A stretch of 28,318 nucleotides of DNA from Pseudomonadota bacterium (GCA_021811005.1 JAJZPY010000007.1:1-28318); one strand, 5' to 3'. Positions 7,666-16,050 are shown, numbered from the stretch's first letter. The notes: generated by a model from the letters alone, not told the origin. A program made the numbers and translations.

Positions 7666-8733
7666 TTACTCTGACAGCCGGGCAAGCGCCCAGTTCACGT
7701 GTTCACGCACCAGGGCCGAGGGGTGGTTTTGCCTGCGGGCCAGGGCAGCCCGGGCGGAAGGCGTGTCCGGCCCGTTGCCCAGGGCGACCGCGATGTTGCG
7801 CAGCCAGCGTTCGTGCCCGATGCGGCGGATGGCGGAACCGGCAAGCTGGGCCTCGAACTCTGCAACCTCCCAGGAAAAAAGGGTTTCCAGCTGACCCGCC
7901 TCGAGGGGCGGACGCGGGGCAAAATCCGGAACGGCGGCGAGCCGGGCAAAGCGGTTCCAGGGGCAGGCCAGCTGGCAATCGTCGCAGCCGTAAATGCGGT
8001 TGCCCAGGAGCGGCCGCAATGGTTCGGGAATGCTGCCCTGGTGTTCGATGGTGAGGTAGGAAATGCAACGCCGCGCGTCCAGGCGGTAGGGGCCCAGGAT
8101 GGCCTGGGTGGGGCAGATGTCGATGCAGGCCTGGCAGGTGCCGCAATGGTCTTCCTCCTCGGGGTCGTCCGCCGGCAGGGGAAGGTCGATAAAGAGTTCC
8201 CCCAGAAAGAACAGCGAACCGGCATCGCGCCGCAACAGCAGGGTGTGTTTTCCGCGCCAGCCCAGCCCTCCCTGGCGCGCGATTTCCACCTCCAGCACCG
8301 GTGCGCTGTCGGTGAAGACACGGTAATTGAAGGACCCCCAGCGGGCTTCAAGGCGCGTTGCGAGTTCCTGCAGGCGGCTGCGCAGCACCTTGTGGTAATC
8401 GCGTCCGAGGGCGTAGCGCGACACATAGCCGCGCGTGCGGTCGGCCAGGGCGGCTTCGGCAGTTTCCGGGGCGCTGGCAAGGTAGGGCAGGGTGACGCTG
8501 ACGACTCGCACGGTTCCTGGCTGGAGCGCCGCCGGATTGCGGCGCAATTCGGCATGGCGGGCAAGGTAGCCCATGTCGCCGTGGTAGCCCTCGGCCACCC
8601 AGCCTTCCAGCCGGTCCGAGGCCTCGGCGAGCGCAGGTTTGGACACGGACACGGCACTGAAACCCAGCGCCCTGGCCTGGGTCACGAGATCGTCCTTGAT
8701 GTCTTCGAGCGGGAGAGGGTGGTCCGGTTTCAT
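7666..8733 (-). CDS. queG: Epoxyqueuosine reductase QueG
   Basis: A 355-aa cobalamin-dependent iron-sulfur enzyme that catalyses the last step of queuosine synthesis in tRNA, reducing epoxyqueuosine to queuosine. The two [4Fe-4S] clusters are provided by CGTCQACIDICP (197-208), Cys223, and CDDCQLACP (250-258). The probable proton-donating Asp142 is in VFTDSAPVLE. The C-terminus has HEAT-like helices (VREHVNWALARL). The start ATG at 8731-8733 gives the usual family length. It is divergent from tsaE and lies just upstream of dsbD. Because the enzyme needs cobalamin, the host must make or import it. Confidence 0.96.
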   Translation of the reverse strand: MKPDHPLPLEDIKDDLVTQARALGFSAVSVSKPALAEASDRLEGWVAEGYHGDMGYLARHAELRRNPAALQPGTVRVVSVTLPYLASAPETAEAALADRTRGYVSRYALGRDYHKVLRSRLQELATRLEARWGSFNYRVFTDSAPVLEVEIARQGGLGWRGKHTLLLRRDAGSLFFLGELFIDLPLPADDPEEEDHCGTCQACIDICPTQAILGPYRLDARRCISYLTIEHQGSIPEPLRPLLGNRIYGCDDCQLACPWNRFARLAAVPDFAPRPPLEAGQLETLFSWEVAEFEAQLAGSAIRRIGHERWLRNIAVALGNGPDTPSARAALARRQNHPSALVREHVNWALARLSE

Positions 8734-8821
8734 CGGCACATCATACAAGAGCGGCCCTTGCCAAAGTCGGGGCGCTATGGTTGCATACCGGATTGATTTC
8801 TTCTGCCAGCATGGGGGTCCT

Positions 8822-9313
8822 GTGAGCGGACCAGCCTGTAATATCCAACCCTCTGAGTATAAAGTTTTTTTCCCGGACGAGCCGGCCCTGGAGGCCTGGG
8901 GGCAGCGTTTCGCCCCGACCTTGAGGCCGGGCATGCTGGTGACGTTGCAGGGAGACCTGGGTGCCGGCAAAACCACGCTGGTTCGGGCGGTACTGAAAGC
9001 CCTGGGGGTCACCGGACGCATCAAAAGCCCGACCTACCCCCTCCTTGAAACTTATAATGTTTCGAGCTTATACTTGTATCACTTTGATTTTTATCGGATC
9101 AAAGGACCGTTAGAATTGGAGGACGCGGGGTTCAGGGAATGTTTTGCCGGCCCTGGCCTGTGTTTTGTGGAGTGGCCCGAGCGTGCCGCAGGCTGGTTGC
9201 CCGCACCCGACGTCACGCTCACGCTGCGAGTGGAGGATGCAGGACGGACGCTGTTGGCGGCGTCCGGCTCAGACTTGGGGAAAGAATGCCTCGAACGCAC
9301 GTTCAATGCCTGA
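8822..9313 (+). CDS. tsaE: tRNA threonylcarbamoyladenosine synthesis ATPase TsaE
   Basis: A 163-aa P-loop ATPase that works with TsaB and TsaD to make t6A37 in ANN-decoding tRNAs. Walker A is GDLGAGKT (44-51), followed by the family signatures KSPTYPLLE (68-76), YHFDFYR (86-92) and CFVEWPER (114-121). The GTG at 8822 is preceded by GGGGG at 8812-8816 with ideal spacing and gives the family length; an ATG at 8777 would add 15 residues that the family lacks. Codons between about 9045 and 9120 are unusually AT-rich (TAT, AAT, GTT, TTA) and seem to hide a promoter. The 3' end overlaps amiC by 28 bp. Confidence 0.94.
   Translation: MSGPACNIQPSEYKVFFPDEPALEAWGQRFAPTLRPGMLVTLQGDLGAGKTTLVRAVLKALGVTGRIKSPTYPLLETYNVSSLYLYHFDFYRIKGPLELEDAGFRECFAGPGLCFVEWPERAAGWLPAPDVTLTLRVEDAGRTLLAASGSDLGKECLERTFNA
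9045..9074 (+). promoter_or_regulatory. Probable internal sigma-70 promoter within tsaE, for amiC-mutL-miaA
   Basis: TTGAAA at 9045-9050 and TATACT at 9069-9074, 18 bp apart, each match five of six bases of the sigma-70 consensus. A perfect TATAAT also occurs at 9053-9058, with only a weak -35 (CCGACC at 9029-9034). They lie in an AT-rich patch inside the otherwise GC-rich tsaE gene, about 210 bp upstream of the amiC start. The role is inferred from the match and position. Confidence 0.45.
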
Positions 9314-10734
9314 AACGCTGGTGGGTCCTGGCCGGACTCGGCCTGGCATTGTCCGTTCCGTTTGCCGCGCTGGCGGCCACGCGCATCGACTCGGTCCGGC
9401 TGTGGCCGGCAGAAGAATACACGCGGGTCACGTTCGAATCCCACAGCGGCATCCGCAGCACCCTCTTTTCCGTTGAAAATCCCGAACGCCTGGTGCTGGA
9501 CCTCGAAAATGTCGACAGCGGTCCGGCCCTCAAATCCATGGCCAGCCTGCTCAAGGCCGACGACCCTTACATCAAGGGCATTCGCGTGGGCCACTTCAAG
9601 CCGGGCGTGCTGCGGGTCGTGTTCGACCTCAAGGCCAAGGTCAAGGCGAGCGCTTCGCTGCTTCAGCCCGTGGGCGAATACGGCTACCGGCTCATCCTCG
9701 ACATTTATCCGGAAACACCGGCCGATCCCCTGATGGCGTTTCTGGACAAGCGCGCGGCCGATGCGGCCAGTCCGGCGCCGGAAAGCCGCCAGGAACCGGC
9801 CAGGGCCCAGGAAGCCGGCACGCCGGAAAACACGGCACCGGCCCAGCCCGCTTCCGCAGCGGCACCAGCGACAGCGGTTCCCTCCCTGCCACCCGTGCCG
9901 CCCGCGCTGCCTGCCGTTGCAGCAGCCGATGCGGCTGCCGCCCTGCCGTCCGCGCCGGCCGCTCCAGCGGCAAGACCACGCGCTGAACCGCGCATTCTGA
10001 TCGCCGTGGATGCCGGGCACGGAGGGGAAGATCCGGGAGCCCATGGTCACGGCGGCACGTACGAGAAAAACGTGACGCTCGCCATGGCGCGCCGGCTCAA
10101 GGCGCTGATCGACGAACAGCCCGGCATGCGCGCGGTCCTGATCCGCGACGGCGACTACTTTATCCCGCTGCAGGGGCGCACGGCCAAGGCCCGCCGTTTT
10201 CATGCCGACCTGTTCGTTTCCATCCATGCCGACGCCTACATCAACGGGGATGCCCGCGGCTCTTCCGTGTTCGCCCTGTCTGAAAAGGGAGCCACTTCGG
10301 TCGCGGCCCGCTGGCTGGCCAAGCGGGAAAACGATTCCGACCTGATCGGCGGCGTCAACATCAACCGCCGGGAAACCTACCTGGCCCAAACCCTGTTCGA
10401 TCTGTCCCAGACGGCCACCATCAATGACAGCCTGAAAATGGCGCGGGCCGTGCTCGGCGAGTTGGGACAGGTCAACACCCTGCACAAGGGCGAAGTGGAG
10501 CAGGCAGGTTTTGCGGTCCTGAAATCCCCGGACATTCCGTCCATCCTGGTGGAAACCGCCTTCATCACCAATCCCGATGAAGAGCGGCGCCTCAATCAGC
10601 CGGCCTACCAGGACAAACTGGCCCATGCCATCCTGTCCGGCATCCGGGACTATCTTTCCGCCAACCCACCCCTCAACAAGGCCCGGGCCATCCAGTCCGG
10701 GTTGAAGGGAAGACAGCTCGCCGTGTCTCCATGA
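9286..10734 (+). CDS. amiC: N-acetylmuramoyl-L-alanine amidase, AmiC type (AMIN + Amidase_3)
   Basis: A 482-aa periplasmic zinc amidase that cuts the stem peptide from N-acetylmuramic acid during septal peptidoglycan splitting. It has a Sec-type signal peptide (cleavage near Ala30), an AMIN localisation domain (about 33-142), an Ala/Pro-rich linker of roughly 90 residues (about 143-236), and an Amidase_3 domain. The zinc ligands are His245, Glu260 and His314, and the catalytic Glu423 lies in VETAFITN. A segment between them (about 365-415) should be the autoinhibitory helix region released by NlpD/EnvC-type activators. The ATG at 9286 is preceded by GGGGAAAG. The stop overlaps the mutL start as ATGA. 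E. coli AmiC is Tat-exported, but no twin-arginine motif is seen here. Confidence 0.95.
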   Translation: MPRTHVQCLKRWWVLAGLGLALSVPFAALAATRIDSVRLWPAEEYTRVTFESHSGIRSTLFSVENPERLVLDLENVDSGPALKSMASLLKADDPYIKGIRVGHFKPGVLRVVFDLKAKVKASASLLQPVGEYGYRLILDIYPETPADPLMAFLDKRAADAASPAPESRQEPARAQEAGTPENTAPAQPASAAAPATAVPSLPPVPPALPAVAAADAAAALPSAPAAPAARPRAEPRILIAVDAGHGGEDPGAHGHGGTYEKNVTLAMARRLKALIDEQPGMRAVLIRDGDYFIPLQGRTAKARRFHADLFVSIHADAYINGDARGSSVFALSEKGATSVAARWLAKRENDSDLIGGVNINRRETYLAQTLFDLSQTATINDSLKMARAVLGELGQVNTLHKGEVEQAGFAVLKSPDIPSILVETAFITNPDEERRLNQPAYQDKLAHAILSGIRDYLSANPPLNKARAIQSGLKGRQLAVSP

Positions 10735-12506
10735 GCCGGATTGCACGGCTCGGCGAGGTCCTGATCGCCCAGATTGCGGCTGGAGAGGTGGTGGAACGCC
10801 CGGCTTCCGCACTCAAGGAGCTGGTTGAAAATGCCCTGGATGCCGGAGCGCGGGACATTGCGATTTCCCTCGAGCAAGGCGGGGTGCAGCGCCTGCGTGT
10901 GGACGACAACGGCAGCGGCATCGAGGCGGAAGATTTGCCGCTTGCGCTGGCGCCGCACGCCACCAGCAAAATCCGGACCCTGGAAGATCTTGAAACCGTG
11001 ACCAGCCTGGGGTTTCGCGGAGAAGCCCTGGCCAGCATGGCTGCCGTGGCCGAAGTGGAAATCGTCAGCCGCGTGCCCGGCGCCTCCCAGGCCTTCAGCG
11101 TCCGCAGCCGCGGCGGCCGGGTCGAATCCGTCATGCCGGCCGCACGCGAAGCCGGCAGCACCATCATCGTGTCCGACCTGTTTTCCGAAACGCCGGCCCG
11201 GCGCAAATTCCTGAAGTCCGAAGGCACCGAATACGCCCATTGCGACGAGTTGTTGCGCCGGCTGGCGCTGGCCTTTCCCCAGGTGTCTTTCCGGCTTGCC
11301 CACAATGGGCGGGTGCAGCGCCACTGGCCTGCCGCCGACCGGGCCCTGCGGGTGCGCTCCGTGCTGGGGGAGGAATTTGTGGAAGCGGCGCTTTCCTTGC
11401 AGGAGCGGGCCGCCAGCCTGTCCCTTGAAGGGTGGGTGGCGCGCCCCACTTTTTCCCGTGCCGCACGGGATGCCCAGTATGTGTTCGTCAACGGCCGCTT
11501 CGTGCGCGACAAGCTGATAGCCCATGCCGTGCGCCAGGCGTACCAGGACGTTCTGCATCATGAGCGTCATCCGGCCTATGTGCTGTTTCTGGAACTCGAT
11601 CCGGCCAGCGTGGACGTGAACGTGCATCCCGCGAAAACCGAAGTGCGCTTTCGCGAATCCCAGGCGGTGCACCGTTTCGTGTTCCAGGCGGTGAGCAAAC
11701 GGTTGTCGGCCACCGCACCTGGACGCGAGCCGGGTCAGGGACCGGCTTTTTCCGCTCCGGACTCGTTTGCCCAACCGTACCAGCCGCCGCAGCAGCAGAC
11801 GCTCGCCATTCGTGAGCCGGATGCGTTCCATGCCGCACTGTTCGGCCCCCTGGCAGGATTGCGTCCCAACGCACCGGGCGCTGGCGCTGCATTGGAAGGC
11901 GCGCCGGCGGACGGCGGCGAAATTCCCCCCCTGGGCTATGCGCTGGCCCAGCTTCAGGGCATTTACGTCCTGGCCCAGAATGCCGCCGGGCTGGTCGTGG
12001 TGGACATGCACGCGGCACATGAACGGGTGCTCTACGAGCGCCTCAAGCAGGCCATGGGGCAGGAGGGACTGCAGTCCCAGCCGCTCCTGCTGCCCTGCAC
12101 TTTCAGGGCAGACCGAAGCGAGGTGGCGGCAGCGGAGGTCTATGCCGAGGCATTGCGCGCGTTTGGCTTCGACCTGGGCGTGCTGGGGCCCGAAACACTG
12201 GTCGTGCGCGCGTTGCCGGTGCTGCTGGCCGCCGGCGATGCCCAGGCCCTGGCGCGCGAACTGCTGGCGGAGTTGCGCCAGTACGGCGCCTCCCGCCTGC
12301 TGGAGGAACGCCGCAACGAACTGCTTTCCTCCCTGGCGTGCCATGGGGCGGTACGAGCCAACCGGCAACTGACGGTGCCGGAAATGAATGCCTTGCTGCG
12401 CGACATGGAGCGCATCGACCGCGCCGACCAGTGCAACCATGGCCGTCCCACCTGGTTTTCCCTGAGCCTCGCCGACCTCGACCGGCTGTTCATGCGGGGC
12501 CAGTGA
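10731..12506 (+). CDS. mutL: DNA mismatch repair protein MutL, endonuclease type
   Basis: A 591-aa GHKL ATPase that links mismatch recognition by MutS to strand excision. The N-terminal ATPase motifs are ELVENALDAGA (30-40), DDNGSG (58-63) and GFRGEAL (94-100). A Pro/Gln-rich linker (about 325-395) leads to the C-terminal dimerisation domain. Residues 425-436, DMHAAHERVLYE, fit the endonuclease motif DQHA(X)2E(X)4E except that Gln is Met. ACHGAVRAN and CNHGRPT supply the other metal-site motifs. So this is probably a nicking MutL, as in Neisseria, rather than the MutH-dependent enterobacterial kind. The start overlaps amiC (ATGA) and the end is close to miaA. Confidence 0.97.
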   Translation: MSRIARLGEVLIAQIAAGEVVERPASALKELVENALDAGARDIAISLEQGGVQRLRVDDNGSGIEAEDLPLALAPHATSKIRTLEDLETVTSLGFRGEALASMAAVAEVEIVSRVPGASQAFSVRSRGGRVESVMPAAREAGSTIIVSDLFSETPARRKFLKSEGTEYAHCDELLRRLALAFPQVSFRLAHNGRVQRHWPAADRALRVRSVLGEEFVEAALSLQERAASLSLEGWVARPTFSRAARDAQYVFVNGRFVRDKLIAHAVRQAYQDVLHHERHPAYVLFLELDPASVDVNVHPAKTEVRFRESQAVHRFVFQAVSKRLSATAPGREPGQGPAFSAPDSFAQPYQPPQQQTLAIREPDAFHAALFGPLAGLRPNAPGAGAALEGAPADGGEIPPLGYALAQLQGIYVLAQNAAGLVVVDMHAAHERVLYERLKQAMGQEGLQSQPLLLPCTFRADRSEVAAAEVYAEALRAFGFDLGVLGPETLVVRALPVLLAAGDAQALARELLAELRQYGASRLLEERRNELLSSLACHGAVRANRQLTVPEMNALLRDMERIDRADQCNHGRPTWFSLSLADLDRLFMRGQ

Positions 12507-12511
12507 CCCGC

Positions 12512-13462
12512 ATGAAGCCTTCGGTCTCCCGGGTCATCTTCCTGATGGGCCCCACCGCCAGCGGCAAGAGCGGGATCGCGCTCGAACTGGCCGAGCGCCT
12601 CCCGCTCGAAATCGTCAACGTGGATTCGGCCAGCGTCTACCGCGGCATGGACATCGGCACGGCCAAGCCCGATGCCGCCACCCGTGCCCGCTATCCGCAC
12701 CACCTGATGGACTGCATCGACCCCGCCCAGGCCTATTCGGCCGCACGCTTTCGCGAGGAGGCCCTGGCGGCCATGGCCGACATCCAGCAGCGCGGGCGGG
12801 TGCCGCTGCTGGTGGGTGGAACCATGCTTTATTTCAAGGCATTGCGTGACGGGCTGGACAATTTGCCGCCGGCCGATCCGGCCGTGCGCGCCGAACTCGA
12901 ACGGGAAGCGCGTGCGCGCGGCTGGCCCGCCCTGCATCAGGACCTGGCTGCCATCGATCCGGTGACGGCGGCGCGCCTGGACCGGAGCGACGCCCAGCGC
13001 ATCCAGCGGGCCCTGGAAGTGTTCCGGATTTCAGGGCGCCCGCTGTCCGACTATCACGGAGCCGGCTCGCGTGAGCCGCTGAGCGCCCGGATACTACCCA
13101 TCGGCCTCATGCCTTCCGACCGGGGGCGCCTGCACGAACGCATCGCCCAGCGTTTTGACGCCATGCTGGCGGCCGGGCTGGAAGACGAACTGCGGGGCCT
13201 GCGTGAACGCCATGAGTTGACGCCTGATTTGCCCGCCATGCGCGCCGTGGGCTACCGCCAGATGTGGGAGTACCTGGACGGGAACTGCGATCGTGACGCG
13301 ATGCGTGAAAGGGGCGTGGTGGCCACGCGCCAGCTCGCCAAGCGACAGATGACCTGGCTGCGTCACTGGCCCGGGCTGGTGCTGTTCGATTGCCTGGATC
13401 CCGATGCGCCGAAGCAGGTGCTGGAGGCTTCCGCCACTTTTCTGGACGAGACGAAAGCCTAG
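12512..13462 (+). CDS. miaA: tRNA dimethylallyltransferase MiaA
   Basis: A 316-aa enzyme that transfers the dimethylallyl group from DMAPP to A37 of tRNAs reading UNN codons. The P-loop GPTASGKS is at residues 13-20, followed by DSASVYRGMDIGTAKP, the substrate motif LVGGTMLYFKAL, RIQRALEVFRISG, and the C-terminal GYRQMWEYL and TRQLAKRQMTWLR, all as in E. coli MiaA. I use the ATG at 12512; a GTG at 12503 that overlaps the mutL stop as GTGA would add only three residues and is equally possible. The TAG stop lies in a CTAG shared with convergent xseA. Confidence 0.96.
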   Translation: MKPSVSRVIFLMGPTASGKSGIALELAERLPLEIVNVDSASVYRGMDIGTAKPDAATRARYPHHLMDCIDPAQAYSAARFREEALAAMADIQQRGRVPLLVGGTMLYFKALRDGLDNLPPADPAVRAELEREARARGWPALHQDLAAIDPVTAARLDRSDAQRIQRALEVFRISGRPLSDYHGAGSREPLSARILPIGLMPSDRGRLHERIAQRFDAMLAAGLEDELRGLRERHELTPDLPAMRAVGYRQMWEYLDGNCDRDAMRERGVVATRQLAKRQMTWLRHWPGLVLFDCLDPDAPKQVLEASATFLDETKA

Positions 13463-14775
13463 GGTTCGGTTTGGGTCACCTGGGCCTGGGCGGTGCCGGA
13501 AGCGAACGTCAAGGCCAGCGGATCGCCTGGGGCAATTTCCGTGCTGGAGCGCACGATGTTGCCGTCGCCCGTGCGGACGATGCTGAAACCGCGAGCCAGC
13601 ACCGCTTCCGGATTGAGATGGGAAAAGCCGGCAACCAGCCGCTGCAGCGTCAGCCGCTGGCGTTCCAGCAGGGCGGCCGTGGCCCGTCCGAGCCGCCGGG
13701 ACTGGCCCTGCAGGGATTCCTGCTGCTGCCGCAGGCGCTGCCCGGGGTGGATGAGGCGTTGCTGCAACCCGGCCAGCGTGAGTTTATGGCGTTCCAGGGA
13801 TCGGGAGCTGGCCTGGGCCAGCCGCAGGGCGAGATGGTCCAGCCGTATCGTGTCGCGTTCCACTTGACGCGTTGCAACAGCGCGCAATCGCTGGGCCAGC
13901 AGGCCCAGGTGGCGCAGCATGCCCTGGCGGTCCGGGCTGACCAGTTCGGCTGCTGCCGTGGGCGTGGGGGCGCGCTGGTCCGCCACGAAATCGGCAATGG
14001 TGAAATCGGTTTCATGGCCCACCCCGGAAATGACGGGGATGGGGCAGGCGGCAATGGCACGGGCCACGACTTCTTCGTTGAAGGCCCACAAATCCTCGAT
14101 GCTGCCTCCGCCCCGGCACAGGATCAGCACATCGCATTCCGCACGCCGGCCTGCCGTGGCAAGGGCCTGGGCAATCTGCCCCGCGGCGGCATCACCCTGA
14201 ACGGGCGTGGGATAGAGGATGACCGGCGTGGCCGGGGCACGCCGCTGGAGAGTGGTCAGCACGTCGCGCAGGGCCGCGGCCGCGGTCGAGGTGACGATGC
14301 CGATGGTCCGGGGGTGGGCGGGCAATGGGCGCTTGCGCGCGGCATCGAACAAGCCTTCCGCCGCCAGTTTTTCCTTGAGCCGGGTGAACGCTTCGAACAG
14401 GGCCCCCTGACCGGCGCGTCGCATGAATTCCACGGTGACCTGGCAGCTGCCGCCGGGCGCGTAAAAGGTGGCCGGCCCCTTGAGTTCCACCGCAATGCCA
14501 TTGGCCGGACGCCAGTCCAGGCGCTGGTTGCGCGAGCGGAACATGACGCAACGCAACTGGGCCTGGGCGTCCTTGAGGTTGAAATACCAGTGACCGGAAG
14601 CGGCTTCCGTGAAATTGGAAATTTCACCCTGGATCCACACGGGCGGCAGGTGGTTTTCCAGTACCCGCTGAATGCGCATGGCATAGCCCGAAACGGAGAT
14701 CACCATGTCGTCGCCATCGGACAATCGAGGCAAAAACCCTTCGAAAACGGCATCAGATTTGGAGGGCGATTTCAT
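13459..14775 (-). CDS. xseA: Exodeoxyribonuclease VII large subunit
   Basis: A 438-aa subunit of the ATP-independent single-strand exonuclease that, with XseB, trims DNA ends in repair. It has an N-terminal OB fold containing VWIQGEISNFTEAASGHWYF, a central catalytic domain with IGIVTSTAAAALRD, LILCRGGGSIEDLWAFNEE and ISGVGHETDFTIADFVADQRAPTP (split here into recognised blocks), and a long C-terminal coiled coil (about 290-385). The ATG at 14773-14775 gives a slightly long N-terminus; ATG at 14706 is an alternative that begins just before VISVSGY. xseB is not in the window. The stop overlaps miaA through CTAG. A weak candidate promoter (TTGATT at 14861-14866 and TAAAAA at 14837-14842, minus strand, 18-bp spacer) lies upstream. 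Confidence 0.96.
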   Translation of the reverse strand: MKSPSKSDAVFEGFLPRLSDGDDMVISVSGYAMRIQRVLENHLPPVWIQGEISNFTEAASGHWYFNLKDAQAQLRCVMFRSRNQRLDWRPANGIAVELKGPATFYAPGGSCQVTVEFMRRAGQGALFEAFTRLKEKLAAEGLFDAARKRPLPAHPRTIGIVTSTAAAALRDVLTTLQRRAPATPVILYPTPVQGDAAAGQIAQALATAGRRAECDVLILCRGGGSIEDLWAFNEEVVARAIAACPIPVISGVGHETDFTIADFVADQRAPTPTAAAELVSPDRQGMLRHLGLLAQRLRAVATRQVERDTIRLDHLALRLAQASSRSLERHKLTLAGLQQRLIHPGQRLRQQQESLQGQSRRLGRATAALLERQRLTLQRLVAGFSHLNPEAVLARGFSIVRTGDGNIVRSSTEIAPGDPLALTFASGTAQAQVTQTEP

Positions 14776-15015
14776 GCGCTAGGCGGGGCCTTGTTTGGCA
14801 GCAAATTTTGACAATTTCATTAAAAACTGACGTGGATTTTTACTGTTCAAAAAATACACGAATCAAAAAAAACGTTTGTGTTTTAGTGGGTTGCTTCAAA
14901 TAGGTCGATACTGTTCACAAAGTTATCCACAGACTTTGTGGACAACTATTTCCGGGTCGCCAAGCGGCGGTTCATCCATTACACTACCACCCAGTTCATC
15001 TTCACGGGAGTCCAC
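14776..15015. other. AT-rich divergent spacer between xseA and exbB
   Basis: This 240-bp gap is conspicuously AT-rich from about 14800 to 14925, with several A and T runs. It contains the direct repeat TACTGTTCA at 14841-14849 and 14909-14917, an isolated TTGACA at 14808-14813 with no matching -10, and the DnaA-box cluster listed separately. A plus-strand promoter for exbB must lie here or downstream, but I see no strong match. No gene is supported in it. Confidence 0.6.
14911..14945. promoter_or_regulatory. Cluster of DnaA-box-like sites in an inverted repeat
   Basis: TTATCCACA at 14923-14931 is a perfect E. coli-type DnaA box. TTGTCCACA is present on the minus strand at 14937-14945, and the weaker CTGTTCACA is at 14911-14919. 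The outer two are halves of an inverted repeat, CACAAAGT (14916-14923) and ACTTTGTG (14933-14940), with the perfect box in the 9-bp spacer. The site lies about 70 bp upstream of the exbB start and 140 bp upstream of xseA. Binding by DnaA is inferred; the palindrome could instead belong to another dimeric regulator. Confidence 0.5.
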
Positions 15016-15624
15016 GTGCCACATCTGATTGAAGCGGCCGGATGGCCCAGCATCCTGCTTGTGGTCGCTTCGGTGGTGGGACTGGCCGTCATCTTTGAGC
15101 GGCTGTGGGCGCTGCGCTATTCCCGCGTCCTGCCGCGAGGGCTCCTCAGCGCCGTGCTGACCCAGGTGCGCGAACAGGGCATCTCCCCGCAACTGGTGGA
15201 ACAGCTGGACGCCGGCTCGCCGCTGGGGCGGATATTTTCTGCCGGCCTGCGCAATGAGCGCAATTCGCGCGAAGCCATGAAAGAGGCCATCGAGGAAGCC
15301 GGGCGCGCGGTCCTGCTCGATCTGGAACGTTCCCTGTCCACCCTGGGCACCATCGCCAGCATCAGCCCCCTCCTGGGCCTGTTCGGTACCGTGGTGGGCA
15401 TGATCCTCCTGTTTGGCAGCCAAAGCCCCGGGGGCGGCAGTCCCGAAGCGCTGGCCCAGGGCATTTCCGTCGCGCTCTACAACACGGCCTTCGGACTGGT
15501 GGTGGCGGTGCCGAGCATGATTTTCTACCGCCTGTTCCGGGCGCGCATCGATCGCATGATCGTGGAAATGGAGCAACAGGCCGTGAAGCTCGTGGAAGTG
15601 CTGCACGGAGACCGCCAGCCGTGA
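15016..15624 (+). CDS. exbB: ExbB/TolQ/MotA-family proton channel subunit
   Basis: A 202-aa inner-membrane protein. With ExbD it forms a proton-driven motor that usually energises TonB or a TonB-like partner. Three membrane segments are seen at about residues 11-30, 114-135 and 153-172, with the long cytoplasmic loop between the first two, as in ExbB. The family signature LSTLGTIASISPLLGLFGTVVGM is present (in part at 108-130). The GTG at 15016 is chosen because GGGAG (15006-15010) precedes it with ideal spacing and it gives the usual start of the family; an upstream GTG at 14938 would run through the DnaA-box cluster. The stop overlaps exbD as GTGA. No tonB gene is near. Confidence 0.92.
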   Translation: MPHLIEAAGWPSILLVVASVVGLAVIFERLWALRYSRVLPRGLLSAVLTQVREQGISPQLVEQLDAGSPLGRIFSAGLRNERNSREAMKEAIEEAGRAVLLDLERSLSTLGTIASISPLLGLFGTVVGMILLFGSQSPGGGSPEALAQGISVALYNTAFGLVVAVPSMIFYRLFRARIDRMIVEMEQQAVKLVEVLHGDRQP

Positions 15625-16046
15625 ATTTTCGCCGGGGCCGGACGCGCGACGAACCCGAAATCAACCTGATTCCCATGATCGACGTGCTGCTGGTGATCCT
15701 GATTTTTCTCATGATCACCACCACGTACAGCCGTTTTGCGGGCCTGCACGTGAACCTCCCTGAAGGTCTGGCTTCGGTCCCGGCGCCGTCACCCGCGCCC
15801 CGCATCGAGGTGGTCGTGGATGCGGCAGGGCAGATGCGGGTGAATGACCGCGCCGTCCTTGCGCCGGAAAGCCTCCTTCAAATCAGGGATGCGTTGCGTC
15901 AGGCGGCCCAGGGCCAGGACGATCCGGTCGTGGTGGTCAGCGCCGACCGCGATGCGCGCCACGGGCAGGTGGTGCTGGTGCTGGAAGCGGCCCAGCAGGC
16001 AGGATACCGGCACCTGACGGTGCTGACCCGTGTTCCGGCTCGCTGA
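15621..16046 (+). CDS. exbD: ExbD/TolR-family biopolymer transport protein
   Basis: A 141-aa protein with a short cytoplasmic N-terminus, one membrane helix (about 17-37) and a periplasmic domain. The segment EINLIPMIDVLLVILIF carries the invariant Asp21, the proton-conducting residue of ExbD and TolR. It starts with GTG overlapping the exbB stop, so the two are translationally coupled as partners of one channel. The periplasmic part (about 45-141) ends in VVVVSADRDARHGQVVLVLE, a usual ExbD fold element. It lies 4 bp before lpxK. Confidence 0.93.
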   Translation: MNFRRGRTRDEPEINLIPMIDVLLVILIFLMITTTYSRFAGLHVNLPEGLASVPAPSPAPRIEVVVDAAGQMRVNDRAVLAPESLLQIRDALRQAAQGQDDPVVVVSADRDARHGQVVLVLEAAQQAGYRHLTVLTRVPAR

Positions 16047-16050
16047 GTCC

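Noticed and set aside
9091..12440. Two long minus-strand open frames (573 and 596 codons) opposite amiC and mutL
   Set aside because: Both lie opposite well-recognised genes, and have no domain or ribosome binding site.
14776..15015. The chromosomal replication origin
   Set aside because: DnaA boxes and AT-richness are suggestive, but dnaA, dnaN, gyrB, rpmH and the parAB/mnmG group are not around it, and only one box is perfect.
14938..15015. A 26-residue N-terminal extension of ExbB from GTG 14938
   Set aside because: It would begin within the DnaA-box palindrome, has no ribosome binding site and is not a feature of the family, whereas GTG 15016 has GGGAG at the right distance.
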